A stretch of 64,000 nt of DNA from Streptomyces cynarae (GTDB lineage: Bacteria; Actinomycetota; Actinomycetes; Streptomycetales; Streptomycetaceae): the NCBI RefSeq assembly GCF_025642135.1, contig NZ_CP106793.1:4344001-4408000 (forward strand), given 5' to 3'. Below the pieces are notes generated by a model. It had not been told where the DNA came from. It did not search any database and saw nothing but the letters and a program-made list of their open reading frames with translations. Each line of letters opens with the position of its first letter. Position 1 is the first letter of the stretch. Position numbers and translations under genes: made by a program. Below are positions 46,482 through 54,586 of the stretch, piece after piece.

Positions 46482-46618
46482 GATGGGAAGGCTCCTGACT
46501 GCCCCGGCAGGGGCGGGAAGTTGAGGGAGTGTCGGGGTGGCCGGGTCCGTGGCAGGTGCGGCCACCCCGAGTAGCGGCATCGCGGGTCAGGCGGCGGCGA
46601 CGCGCAGCGCGCGCCCGA

Positions 46619-46936
46619 TCACCACCACCCCGAGGACTTCTTGGCGGCCTTGGCGGTGGCGGCCTCGTTCACGACGCGCTGCCGCTCGGTGTGCAGGGCG
46701 GTGATCTCGGCGATGAGCCGGGTCTCGGCCGCCATCCACGCGCTCTCCAGGCGGCGGTCGGCGCGGTCGGTGCTGCGGCCTCGGGCGATCCGGTAGGTGC
46801 CGCCGGCCAGCGCGGCGAGGATGGCGCCGCGTTCGTAGCCGTTCAGCGGCCACATCTCGCGCTCGCGGACCGCTTCAAGCTTGCGGTTCGCCTGCCGGAT
46901 CTCCCGGTCCAGGCGGCGGGTGTCGGGCTTGCCCAT
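46619..46936 (-). CDS. Small helical AICE protein
   Basis: The 105-residue, highly charged product starts MGKPDTRRLDREIRQANRKLEAVRERE. It has a central GAILAALAGGTYRIARGR and a coiled-coil-like C-terminal half ending KKSSGWW. Located 2 nt after the zinc-ribbon gene and upstream of the TraB gene in the transfer operon. Function unknown; conserved-looking in this element class from memory only. Confidence 0.7.
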   Translation of the reverse strand: MGKPDTRRLDREIRQANRKLEAVREREMWPLNGYERGAILAALAGGTYRIARGRSTDRADRRLESAWMAAETRLIAEITALHTERQRVVNEAATAKAAKKSSGWW

Positions 46937-46938
46937 GG

Positions 46939-47331
46939 TCAGCTACTCCTCGGGGCGTCGGAGTGGTCGGGGTAGGCGCACAGCACGCACATGCCAAGGG
47001 AGCGCGGCAGGCAGTAGCTGTAGGTGATCCGGCAGGACGGGCAGGTGCGGCGGGCGAGCATCGCCAGGGCGAGCGCGCCCCACTTCCGCGACGTCATCGG
47101 CCGCACCGGTTTGGCCAGGTCGACCCGGTACAGGTAGGCCACCCTCGGCCCGCCGGCGCGGCGGTTGATCCGCATGACCTGCGCCGCTATCGGCTGACCC
47201 CCAGGTCGCAGCCCCTTGGCCCGTAACTGCCGGCGCGTGGCCAACCCGTCCGGGGCGAGCTTCCAGAGGTAGGTGGGCACCCCGTAGCGGGCGCCTGCCG
47301 GGTCGTAGCACTTGGCGTAGGCGGTGGGCAT
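46939..47331 (-). CDS. RRQRL-motif zinc-binding AICE protein
   Basis: The product of about 130 residues has TRRQLRAKGLRPGGQ (the RRQ-L motif region naming this family) and a C-terminal zinc ribbon TCPSCRITYSYC...GMCVLCAYP. It is probably a nucleic-acid-associated regulator or helper of transfer. GTG at 47334 or ATG at 47331 may start it; both are next to the DUF2637 gene's stop, so translation is coupled. Confidence 0.82.
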   Translation of the reverse strand: MPTAYAKCYDPAGARYGVPTYLWKLAPDGLATRRQLRAKGLRPGGQPIAAQVMRINRRAGGPRVAYLYRVDLAKPVRPMTSRKWGALALAMLARRTCPSCRITYSYCLPRSLGMCVLCAYPDHSDAPRSS

Positions 47332-48236
47332 CACGCCACCGCCTCAGCAGCCGCAGCGCGTTCGGCGAGGATCGTGTCGCGCAGCGTGCGGGCGTTCGCC
47401 GGTGAGGTGTGGACCGTGCGGCGGATGCCCTCGGCGGTGATCTGCGCGTCCGGCCAATCGGCCGTCGCCGCACGTGCCTCGGCGAGCAACTGTTCCGGCG
47501 TCCGCTTCGGTCGGGTCGACTTCGCGGCCTCGGGGACACGGCCCGTGGCGCGGCGCGGTCGGGTCGACTCCGCCGGTATCGGTCGGGGCGTGCCCGACTC
47601 GACCGGTACCGGCTTGGTCGGGGGCGTGAGGGCGGGCAGGGGCTTGCCCGGCAGGGTCGACTTTCCCAGGGTGACCGGTGCCGGATCGGGCACCGTGAGC
47701 CGGGTCACGACGACCGGAGCGGGGGCCGATTGCGGCTGGTCAGCCGTAGACCGAATCATCTCGGTATTGGTGGATTCCTCCGCATTCGCGCCCTCGGTGG
47801 GGATCGGGGCCGGGCGGTGGTGCAGCACCTTGGCGACCAGATCGGAACCGAAGTAGATCGACCCGACCGGAAGCGACGTGGCGAGCAGCACCAGCGCCCA
47901 GTTCGCCGGGTCCCAGTCGGCGAGTCGACCCCAATCGACCCCACGGCCGTGCAGCTCGGGGACCAGGCCGTGCACGTAGTTGAGGACCAGCGAGGCGCCG
48001 GTGTAGGTGCCCAGCACCTTCAGCGCGAACGACCGGTCACGGCCGACCAGGACCAGGGTGGCGACCAGGGCGAGCGCCATGAGCCCGTCGACCACGAACG
48101 GGTACAGCATCGCCGCTGTGCCGTCGGCACCGACCGCGCCGGCGATGTCCCGCAGGGCGTTCCACGAGACGCGAAACGCCATACCGACCACCGCGACCAG
48201 CGCGAGCACCAGCAGGATGCGGCCCTTGCGGTTCAT
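47331..48236 (-). CDS. DUF2637 membrane protein (Spd-like transfer helper)
   Basis: The 301-residue protein has four membrane helices in the first 130 residues (RILLVLALVAVVGMAFRVSW; MLYPFVVDGLMALALVATLV and two more). A Pro/Thr-rich linker follows, then a C-terminal helical domain (RTPEQLLAEARAATADWP) with a winged-helix look. DUF2637 proteins are typical of Streptomyces plasmids and AICEs and are associated with intramycelial spreading. ATG at 48236 overlaps the upstream stop. Confidence 0.88.
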   Translation of the reverse strand: MNRKGRILLVLALVAVVGMAFRVSWNALRDIAGAVGADGTAAMLYPFVVDGLMALALVATLVLVGRDRSFALKVLGTYTGASLVLNYVHGLVPELHGRGVDWGRLADWDPANWALVLLATSLPVGSIYFGSDLVAKVLHHRPAPIPTEGANAEESTNTEMIRSTADQPQSAPAPVVVTRLTVPDPAPVTLGKSTLPGKPLPALTPPTKPVPVESGTPRPIPAESTRPRRATGRVPEAAKSTRPKRTPEQLLAEARAATADWPDAQITAEGIRRTVHTSPANARTLRDTILAERAAAAEAVA

Positions 48237-48502
48237 GCCGCGCCCCCCGGCAGGCTCGCGCCGGCGGAGCGGTTGGCCAGGTCCCTGCGGGCGGCGAGCA
48301 GGCGGCGCCGTGCGCGGCGGATGCGCTGGGCGTCCAACTCGGTCGGCGTGCGGTCCAGCGTGATGATCTGCGCGTCGATCAGGTCGACGTCCGCGAGGAT
48401 CGCGGGCATCTCCTGCTCGATGGCGTTCAGCTCCGCGTCCGTCGGCTCCATCCAGTCGGCGAACGCGGTAACAACGTCCTGAACAGTGACGATGTGGCTC
48501 AT
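48233..48502 (-). CDS. Small AICE hypothetical (DUF6284-like)
   Basis: The 89-residue product begins MSHIVTVQDVVTAFADWMEPTDAEL and has a helical, Arg-rich C-terminal half (RIRRARRRLLAARRDLANRS). ATG at 48502 follows AGAGGAACC. It overlaps the DUF2637 gene by 4 nt and is first of the transfer operon proper. The family label is from memory of similar AICE proteins. Confidence 0.7.
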   Translation of the reverse strand: MSHIVTVQDVVTAFADWMEPTDAELNAIEQEMPAILADVDLIDAQIITLDRTPTELDAQRIRRARRRLLAARRDLANRSAGASLPGGAA

Positions 48503-48615
48503 TGGGTCGTGGTTCCTCTCAGCAACGGAACGGCCCGAACGCGGCTCCCGGGGTGCCACCCGGGAGCCGCTTGCCGTTGACGGTGAATCCCGCTCGATGC
48601 GGGGGAAGTGCCGCC

Positions 48616-48792
48616 CTAGCGGCGGCCGTTGACCTCAGCGATCTGCACGTTCCGGGCGTAGCCGTCGCGAAGTCGTACGAGCGTGAAGCAGCCCCCGCCC
48701 ACGTCCGTGATGCGGTGCGGCTCGCCCTGGTACTGCACCTGCGTGCCGACCTGGTCGGCATTCGGGTGCTTCGGGCTGGTGATCCTGCGCAT
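48616..48792 (-). CDS. 58-residue AICE hypothetical
   Basis: The product starts MRRITSPKHPNADQVGTQVQYQGEPHRITDVGGG and ends with a basic stretch. The pattern suggests a small beta-barrel fold (short alternating strands). ATG at 48792 follows GAGGAG with 6-nt spacing, a strong ribosome site, which supports a real gene. It is the first minus-strand gene of the element, divergent from the HTH gene. Confidence 0.7.
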   Translation of the reverse strand: MRRITSPKHPNADQVGTQVQYQGEPHRITDVGGGCFTLVRLRDGYARNVQIAEVNGRR

Positions 48793-49298
48793 GGCGTTCT
48801 CCTCTCTCTCGGCTCCCCGCACCCCCGTCCGTACGGCCGCCGCGCAGAGCGCGGGACCGGACGGACGGGAGAGGCAGCCGACCGCAGCGGCATCGCTGCG
48901 GATCCAGAGGCGGACCGGGCTACCGCACTGGCGCCGCCGACCGGTCCATCACGGCGGCGCCCAAAGCTGTCGTTGACGCATCGGAACTCCCGAAGATCGA
49001 AGGGAAGGGGAAACGCACTGCAAGGGGGCTCTTTCGTCCCCACTCGCCGGCCGTTGCTCGCGGTCACCGGGCCACCTCGCCAGTCGGGCCGAAGCCCTGT
49101 CCCCTGGCCTTTAGCGGGATTGCAGCGTCCCCGCCCTGTGCATTCGTGCAGGTCAAGCAGTCAAGACGAGCCCACCCCATCCTGCCTAGGGGGGCTTGCC
49201 ATCTCGGTTGATAGGTACGGTAGGCAACGCCGGGGGCTGCGCGCAACCCCCTCTCGCGATAGAGTCTGATAGCCCCCCTAGGCGATGATTGGAGAGTC
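48793..49298. promoter_or_regulatory. Divergent control region of the element
   Basis: The 506-bp gap separates the whole minus-strand transfer/replication array from the plus-strand HTH-PP2C cargo. It contains the 13-bp inverted repeat below and no supported gene. It is the obvious place for master control of the element; an early repressor has not been identified. Confidence 0.5.
49184..49283. promoter_or_regulatory. Perfect 13-bp inverted repeat upstream of HTH gene
   Basis: GCCTAGGGGGGCT at 49184-49196 is matched by AGCCCCCCTAGGC at 49271-49283, ending 15 bp before the HTH gene's GTG. Arms are 74 bp apart, about seven helical turns, which suits looping by a dimeric regulator. Confidence 0.65.
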
Positions 49299-50144
49299 GT
49301 GCAAGACGACATGGAGCGCGTCTCCGGGATCACGGACCCCGTTGACCGTGCCAAAGCGGCGATTGACCTGATGGCGCGATATCAGAGCCACGTGAACGAG
49401 CTGTCCCGCGTCCGTCGGGAAGCGATCGAAGAGGCTCAGGCGTCCGGGATGACCCAAGCCGAGATCGCGAAGCGACTCGGGGTCAGTCGGGGGCGGGTCG
49501 GGCAGCTCGCGTCATCCGGGCCCCCGCCAGAGCGAGCCTTCTTCGGCACGGACCTGGTCACGGTGTCTCTCGGCGGCAAGTACGAGGCAGGCAAGGGACC
49601 CGACGAGAACCCCAGCCATGTAGTGACCCGGGAAGACCTCGACAACTTCGAGCACCTTCGAAAGCTGCTCGGCGGCATGAAGCTAGAGGCTCAGTACGAG
49701 GTGATCCCGCCGTCCGGCATCGTCAACCTCAATCGGGACAACCACGTCGTGATCTGCGGCCCCCGCCTGTCTCCGATCGTGGCTCAGGTCCTCGAAGGAG
49801 ACGACAACCTTCAGTTTCGGAAGGACCGGGCGTGGCACCTGGTGGACCAGACGGCCGGAAAGGAGTACCGGTCGCCGCAGGACGAGGACGGGTCGGCCGG
49901 TGACTTCGGATACCTGGGACGACTCCCGCGTCTGGACGGGAAGGGAACGTTCCTCTACATCGCCGGCATCCACTCCATCGGAGCGAACGGAGTGGTTCAC
50001 TACCTGGAAAACAACGTGGCAGAGCTGTACCGAGACGTCCGTACGCGCCGCTTCTCCGCCCTGATCTCGTGTCGTTACGACCCGGAGACGATGGAAGTGC
50101 TGGAGAGTCGACGCGTCACGCCGCTGTACCGACACGAGGGCTGA
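49299..50144 (+). CDS. HTH protein with C-terminal Rossmann-like domain (cargo)
   Basis: The 281-residue protein has an N-terminal helix and a sigma-70 region-4-like HTH (about 45-72, GMTQAEIAKRLGVSRGRVGQ). A linker leads to a C-terminal domain (about 120-281) with DNHVVICGPRLSPIVAQVL, DFGYLGRLPRLDGKGTFLYI and AGIHSIGANGVVHYL. That alternating strand/glycine pattern looks Rossmann-like, and I do not recognise a named family. GTG at 49299 follows GGAGAG. Its stop is 2 nt before the PP2C gene, so the two are an operon. Probably a ligand-responsive regulator; lower GC than the core. Confidence 0.65.
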   Translation: MQDDMERVSGITDPVDRAKAAIDLMARYQSHVNELSRVRREAIEEAQASGMTQAEIAKRLGVSRGRVGQLASSGPPPERAFFGTDLVTVSLGGKYEAGKGPDENPSHVVTREDLDNFEHLRKLLGGMKLEAQYEVIPPSGIVNLNRDNHVVICGPRLSPIVAQVLEGDDNLQFRKDRAWHLVDQTAGKEYRSPQDEDGSAGDFGYLGRLPRLDGKGTFLYIAGIHSIGANGVVHYLENNVAELYRDVRTRRFSALISCRYDPETMEVLESRRVTPLYRHEG

Positions 50145-50146
50145 GC

Positions 50147-50953
50147 ATGCGCGTCGCCATCGACACCCAACCTGGTGGAGCCAGCCCCAACGAAGATTGG
50201 GTGGCCGGTACGCCGTCTCTTGCCGTGGTGCTGGACGGACTGAGCACCGCCGGCCTGGACACAGGATGCCGCCACGGCGTGCCCTGGTACGTGGCGCACC
50301 TCGGCAGTCAGCTTGTGGCAGCACTGGCAGACCCTGAAACCTCGCTCACGGCCGGCCTGGCGAGTGCCCTCGAACAGGTGGCGGCGCTGCACCCCGAGTG
50401 CGATCTCAGCAATCCCGGCACTCCCTCAGCGACGGTCGCGATCCTCCGGCAGCGAGCGGGCTTCCTTGACCACCTGGTCCTGGCCGACTCGCCCATCGTG
50501 CTGGAAGAAGCCGACGGGTTCACGGTTCTCACTGACCTGCGGGTGGACGAAGTACTCCCCGAGTTGCGGGCTGAAGTCGAGCAGTACGAGACAGATACGG
50601 CGGAGCATCAGGAAGCGCTGCGGCGGTTGATCACCGCGCAGCGCCAGACCCGCAACACGCCTACCGGTTATTGGGTCGCATCCTCCGACTCGGAAGCGGC
50701 AGCTCACGCCCTGGTGGGCAGTACCCCCGTCGACGGCGTACTAGCCGCGGCCGTTCTCTCCGACGGCGTATCGCGCCTGGTCACCGAATACGGCATGGCC
50801 ACCTGGGCGGAAGTCTTCGCGACGCTTCGCGCCGGGGGGCCGCAAGAGCTGATCTCCTCCGTCCGGAAGGTTGAAGCAACCGATCCAACCGGGCGACGAT
50901 GGCCGCGCTACAAGTCCGGCGACGATGCCGCCGTTGCCTTCTGTCAGTGGTGA
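50147..50953 (+). CDS. PP2C-family serine/threonine phosphatase (cargo)
   Basis: The 268-residue protein retains the PP2C metal-binding positions: NED at 15-17 (GGASPNEDWV), DG at 30-31 (VVLDGLS), SDG at 205-207 (AVLSDGVSR) and GDDAAV at 258-263. It is soluble and short, close to the single-domain minimum. ATG at 50147 follows GAGGG. No kinase gene is in the element, so the phosphoprotein target is unknown; the adjacent HTH protein is the first candidate (inference from operon). Confidence 0.82.
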   Translation: MRVAIDTQPGGASPNEDWVAGTPSLAVVLDGLSTAGLDTGCRHGVPWYVAHLGSQLVAALADPETSLTAGLASALEQVAALHPECDLSNPGTPSATVAILRQRAGFLDHLVLADSPIVLEEADGFTVLTDLRVDEVLPELRAEVEQYETDTAEHQEALRRLITAQRQTRNTPTGYWVASSDSEAAAHALVGSTPVDGVLAAAVLSDGVSRLVTEYGMATWAEVFATLRAGGPQELISSVRKVEATDPTGRRWPRYKSGDDAAVAFCQW

Positions 50954-50989
50954 TAGTGGCTGGTCAGCGGACCGGGCGGCTATCTCGCT

Positions 50990-51009
50990 CCGTCTCAGTT
51001 TCCGTCTCA
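50990..51009 (+). promoter_or_regulatory. Putative integrase arm-type site, right
   Basis: The same 20-mer as at 37740-37759 (CCGTCTCA-GTTT-CCGTCTCA), 106 bp inside attR and in the same orientation. Confidence 0.55.
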
Positions 51010-51115
51010 TTCACCCCCGTGCGGAGCCGTCCAGAACGGTTCACGCTCCGGGCGGGAGGACGGGAATGAACGACGTTGAACCGCTCCGGATCCTGCTCTG
51101 ACCAGCGCGAACAGA

Positions 51116-51170
51116 CCTCGAAAGCGAGTGTGGCGCAAGTCACCGAGGGTTCAAATCCCTCCGCTACCGC
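51116..51170 (+). other. attR (55-bp direct repeat, tRNA-Ser 3' fragment)
   Basis: Identical to 37638-37692. It lacks the tRNA 5' half, so it is not a functional tRNA gene. It marks the right end of the element. Confidence 0.95.
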
Positions 51171-51174
51171 TGGA

Positions 51175-51203
51175 GAAGGGCCCCGCCGTCGGTGGGGCCC
51201 TTC
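51175..51203 (+). terminator. Original tRNA-Ser terminator, displaced beyond attR
   Basis: A perfect 10-bp stem GAAGGGCCCC with a 9-nt loop directly follows attR, where the tRNA-Ser gene would have ended before integration. Confidence 0.75.
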
Positions 51204-51722
51204 ACCGTGTGCGCCGGACGTGCACAACAGGTCCCGGTGCACGACAGGTCCCGCACGCGCCGGATCTGCACAGGGGACCGGACGTATCCACTCGGCACGA
51301 AGCCCCGGCGTGCCGCTCAGTGCGCCGGGGCTTCGGCCCGCCCCCTGGAGCGGGGCGGCGGCCTCGGGGGAACAGGGCGCCGTCCCCTCCGCTGAGGACA
51401 CGGGCGTCGGGGCCGCCTCGCGGCTCGGGGACCTCGCGGTGCGGGTCCCAGCCGGGTCCGGTCACCCGGTCCGGTCCTCCCTGCCCTCCGGGCCCCTGCC
51501 GGTCCGGTGGGCTCCTCTCCATCCTCCGTTTTCACGAGGTCCCGGCAACCCGGCCGAACGGCCCCTCCCCCCGGGCCATTGGTCCCGAAGTCCCCGTACG
51601 GAAGGAACGGGGTGAGGACATGGTGCATACGTGATCTTTTGCGAAGCCCCGAACACCTGGCCGGGTTACACTCACCCGCGGCGAACCGGCCCCTCGGGGC
51701 GGAAGAGACGGGGGAGGCCACG
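51204..51722. other. Intergenic region after the element
   Basis: About 520 bp with no supported gene. It contains two tandem 17-mers with one mismatch (gtgcacaacaggtcccg at 51220 and gtgcacgacaggtcccg at 51237). The rest is GC-rich and unremarkable. It should contain the promoter of the next small gene. Confidence 0.4.
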
Positions 51723-51899
51723 GTGGCGGTACCGGGAAAGAAGATCGCGTTCTACGTGCTCGTGGTCTTCGTGCTTTATGTGATCATCACCGATCCGGCC
51801 AAGGCCGCCGACTACGTGCAGATAGGGTTCGAAGGCATCTCGAGCGCCGCCAAGGCCATCGGCCACTTCATGACCTGGATCGCCGACGGCGCCAAGTAA
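51723..51899 (+). CDS. 58-residue membrane protein
   Basis: The product begins MAVPGKKIAFYVLVVFVLYVIITDPAKAADYVQIG: one membrane helix after a short basic start, then an amphipathic helix (SSAAKAIGHFMTWIADGAK). GTG at 51723 follows GGGGGAGG with good spacing. Followed 69 nt later by the Dabb gene. Function unknown. Confidence 0.7.
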   Translation: MAVPGKKIAFYVLVVFVLYVIITDPAKAADYVQIGFEGISSAAKAIGHFMTWIADGAK

Positions 51900-51968
51900 G
51901 GCCCCTCGAGGCCCCGCACGAACCGCCGGCCGGCGGCCGCCGCCGTTGCCGTACCCCTGGGAGCACCC

Positions 51969-52262
51969 GTGATCCGCCACCTGGTCCTCTTCAAGCTCAA
52001 CGAGGGCGTCCAGCGCGACGACCCGCGCGTCGTGGAGGGCGTCCGCGCCTTCGAGGCCCTCGGCGGCCTGATCGACGAGCTCCGCTTCTGGGAGCTGGGC
52101 TGGAACATCAGCGACCGCCCCGTCGCCCACGACTTCGCGATCAACTCGGCGGTGGACGACGCGGACGCCCTCAAGCGCTACCTGGAACACCCGGCGCACC
52201 AGGCGGGCGTCGCCCTGTGGCGCGAGTTCGCCACTTGGGTGATCGCCGACTACGAAATCTGA
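51969..52262 (+). CDS. Dabb-family (stress-responsive alpha/beta barrel) protein
   Basis: The 97-residue protein has the ferredoxin-like dimeric barrel pattern: MIRHLVLFKLNEGVQRDD, then LGWNISDRPVAHDFAINSAV and LKRYLEHPAHQAG, ending WVIADYEI. Members range from stress proteins to small-molecule cyclases or monooxygenases; nothing here picks one. GTG at 51969 is the family-like start. A clear terminator follows. Confidence 0.9.
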   Translation: MIRHLVLFKLNEGVQRDDPRVVEGVRAFEALGGLIDELRFWELGWNISDRPVAHDFAINSAVDDADALKRYLEHPAHQAGVALWREFATWVIADYEI

Positions 52263-52302
52263 GCGACACCGCCCACCGATTCCGGGCGACACAAGCGACG
52301 GA

Positions 52303-52327
52303 GCCCTCCACCGGAACAGTGGAGGGC
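52303..52327 (+). terminator. Terminator after the Dabb gene
   Basis: A 9-bp stem GCCCTCCAC/GTGGAGGGC with a 7-nt loop followed by TTT. It separates the Dabb gene from sigF. Confidence 0.75.
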
Positions 52328-52421
52328 TTTCCTGCGTCTTGTGCCCCAATCTCTGCCCCCGCCCCTCCCTCAACACGGAGTTATGCGGTGCTTGCACACA
52401 GTGTCCATTTCTTGTGATGCT

Positions 52422-53396
52422 ATGACCGCTTTTGACGGTGAGTTGACAGATGTGTTGACGGATGAAGAGGTGGCGTTGACCGTGTCGGCCAGTACTGCGC
52501 CGCCCCAGGAGGACGAGGCTCCGGCCCCGTCCTCCGACCGGCATCAGGCATCCGCCACGGACCCCGCCCGCCCCCACGCGACCGAACCGACCGCCGACCC
52601 CGATCGCGCCCACCCGCAGGAAGCCGCCAGACGCCGCGGCGCCGACACCCGGGCCCTCACCCAGATGCTCTTCGGCCAGCTCAAGGAGCTGGAACCCGGC
52701 ACTCCAGAGCACCACCGCGTGCGGGGCGCGCTCATCGAGGCGAACCTCCCCCTCGTCCGCTACGCCGCCGCCCGCTTCCGCTCCCGCAACGAGCCCATGG
52801 AGGACGTCGTCCAGGTCGGCACCATCGGCCTGATCAACGCCATCGACCGCTTCGACCCCGACCGCGGCGTGCAGTTCCCGACCTTCGCGATGCCCACCGT
52901 CGTCGGCGAGATCAAGCGCTACTTCCGCGACAACGTCCGCACCGTCCACGTCCCGCGCCGGCTGCACGAGCTGTGGGTGCAGGTCAACAGCGCCACCGAG
53001 GACCTGACGACGGCGTACGGACGCTCCCCCACCACCGCCGAGATCGCCGAGCGGCTGCGCATCTCCGAGGACGAGGTGTTGTCCTGCATCGAGGCGGGCC
53101 GCTCCTACCACGCGACCTCCCTCGAGGCCGCCCAGGAGGGCGACGGACTCCCCGGCCTGCTCGACCGGCTCGGCTACGAGGACCCCGCCCTCGACGGCGT
53201 CGAGCACCGCGACCTCGTACGGCACCTGCTCGTCCAGTTGCCCGAGCGCGAGCAGCGGATCCTGCTGCTGCGCTACTACAGCAACCTCACCCAGTCCCAG
53301 ATCAGCGCCGAACTGGGTGTCTCCCAGATGCATGTGTCAAGGCTCCTGGCGCGGAGCTTCGCGCGTCTGAGATCCGCAAACAGGATCGACGCATAA
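52422..53396 (+). CDS. sigF: RNA polymerase sigma factor SigF (sporulation, group 3)
   Basis: The 324-residue sigma factor has an acidic/Pro-rich N-terminus (about 1-75), then region 2 ([34 protein letters not shown]), region 3 and region 4 ([21 protein letters not shown]). In S. coelicolor sigF acts late in sporulation, for spore-wall maturation and pigment, and lies beside sigN; that synteny supports this name. ATG at 52422 gives the long N-terminus. I see no obvious WhiG-type promoter. Confidence 0.88.
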   Translation: MTAFDGELTDVLTDEEVALTVSASTAPPQEDEAPAPSSDRHQASATDPARPHATEPTADPDRAHPQEAARRRGADTRALTQMLFGQLKELEPGTPEHHRVRGALIEANLPLVRYAAARFRSRNEPMEDVVQVGTIGLINAIDRFDPDRGVQFPTFAMPTVVGEIKRYFRDNVRTVHVPRRLHELWVQVNSATEDLTTAYGRSPTTAEIAERLRISEDEVLSCIEAGRSYHATSLEAAQEGDGLPGLLDRLGYEDPALDGVEHRDLVRHLLVQLPEREQRILLLRYYSNLTQSQISAELGVSQMHVSRLLARSFARLRSANRIDA

Positions 53397-53487
53397 CTCA
53401 CGCGAGCGAATCACCCGCAAGCGCCCTTCCCGACGACTCTGCGCTGAAAAACCCTCAGAACCCTTCCAACCAGGGCGCATTCACGTT

Positions 53488-53530
53488 TCACATGTCGACA
53501 TGTCACTACAGCGTGTTGCCGACATGTGAC
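53488..53530. promoter_or_regulatory. Palindromic ACATGTC sites upstream of sigN
   Basis: ACATGTCGACATGT (53490-53503) is a perfect 14-bp palindrome. TCACATGTC at 53488 is matched by its inverted copy GACATGTGA at 53521-53529. Three ACATGTC-type half-sites lie about 110-150 bp before the sigN start, suggesting a regulator site. Confidence 0.6.
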
Positions 53531-53641
53531 ATTCTTCCGGCAGCGCGTTTGCCGCGGCCTCGCGACCGGTATTTCAGGGGAGGCTGCGTTCCTACGACGG
53601 GAGCGTCCGCCGCGACCGTCCCGCGACCCAAAGGGGGTGGC

Positions 53642-54586
53642 ATGTCCGCAGACCAGGGCAGCTCGAAGGTGCTCACGCTCATGCAGAGCGACTCCGCGCC
53701 CGACGTGCTCCAGGACCTTCAGGCCCCTCAGGACCTCCCGGGTGCCGAGACCCTTCCCGCCCAGGACCTCCCGGGCGCAGAGGCTCTTCCGGCCCCCGAG
53801 GCCCCGGACCTTCCGTCCACGGAGGGCATCGACACCCGCACCCTGTCCCGCTCCCTGTTCCTGCGGCTCGCCGCACTCGACGAGAACAGCCCGGAGCGTG
53901 CCTACGTCCGGGACACGCTCATCGAGCTCAACCTCCCGCTCGTCCGGTACGCGGCGGCCCGCTTCCGCAGCCGGAACGAACCGATGGAGGACATCGTCCA
54001 GGTCGGCACGATCGGCCTGATCAAGGCGATCGACCGCTTCGACTGCGAGCGGGGCGTGGAGTTCCCGACCTTCGCGATGCCGACGGTCGTGGGCGAGATC
54101 AAGCGGTTCTTCCGGGACACCTCCTGGTCGGTGCGGGTGCCGCGCCGCCTCCAGGAGCTGCGCCTGGCCCTCACCAAGGCCAGCGACGAGCTGTCGCAGA
54201 AGCTGGACCGCTCCCCGACGGTCACCGAACTGGCCTCCGCGCTGGGCGTGTCGGAGGAGGACGTGGTCGACGGCCTCGCGGTCGGCAACGCCTACACGGC
54301 GTCCTCGCTGGACTCCCCGACCCCCGAGGACGACGGCGGCGAGGGCTCGCTCGCGGACCGGCTCGGCTACGAGGACTCGGCCCTGGAGGGTGTGGAGTAC
54401 CGCGAGTCCCTCAAGCCGCTGCTGGCCAAGCTGCCGCCCCGTGAGCGGCGGATCATCATGCTCCGCTTCTTCGCCAACATGACGCAGTCGCAGATCGGCG
54501 AGGAGGTCGGCATCTCCCAGATGCACGTCTCCCGTCTCCTGACCCGCACGCTGGCCCAGCTGCGGGATGGCCTGATCTCGGACTGA
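53642..54586 (+). CDS. sigN: RNA polymerase sigma factor SigN (group 3)
   Basis: The 314-residue sigma factor is a paralogue of the gene upstream, with nearly identical region 2 ([26 protein letters not shown]) but a different N-terminus. That contains a duplicated DLPGAExLPAQ segment (about 30-55). Region 4 reads [24 protein letters not shown] at 53642 follows AAAGGGGGTGGC. In S. coelicolor sigN is active in aerial development. Anti-sigma genes are not next to it, so control is probably by partner-switching proteins elsewhere. Confidence 0.87.
   Translation: MSADQGSSKVLTLMQSDSAPDVLQDLQAPQDLPGAETLPAQDLPGAEALPAPEAPDLPSTEGIDTRTLSRSLFLRLAALDENSPERAYVRDTLIELNLPLVRYAAARFRSRNEPMEDIVQVGTIGLIKAIDRFDCERGVEFPTFAMPTVVGEIKRFFRDTSWSVRVPRRLQELRLALTKASDELSQKLDRSPTVTELASALGVSEEDVVDGLAVGNAYTASSLDSPTPEDDGGEGSLADRLGYEDSALEGVEYRESLKPLLAKLPPRERRIIMLRFFANMTQSQIGEEVGISQMHVSRLLTRTLAQLRDGLISD

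Larger units (their letters stand above)
37638..51170. mobile_element. Actinomycete integrative and conjugative element (AICE), about 13.5 kb
   Basis: The element sits between 55-bp direct repeats in tRNA-Ser(CGA). It has a tyrosine integrase and excisionase at the left, a primase-polymerase plus DUF3631 ATPase replication pair, an FtsK/TraB-type translocase, a DUF2637 protein and other small AICE proteins. All core genes run on the minus strand in one long array with start/stop overlaps. The flanking cargo (37812-38675; 49299-50953) is on the plus strand and lower in GC. No RepSA-type initiator or KorSA-type GntR repressor was seen. All modules needed for excision, replication and transfer look intact. 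Confidence 0.93.

Noticed and set aside
51116..51170. Second tRNA-Ser(CGA) gene
   Set aside because: Only the 3' 55 bp are present; the 5' acceptor strand and D-arm are missing. It is attR.
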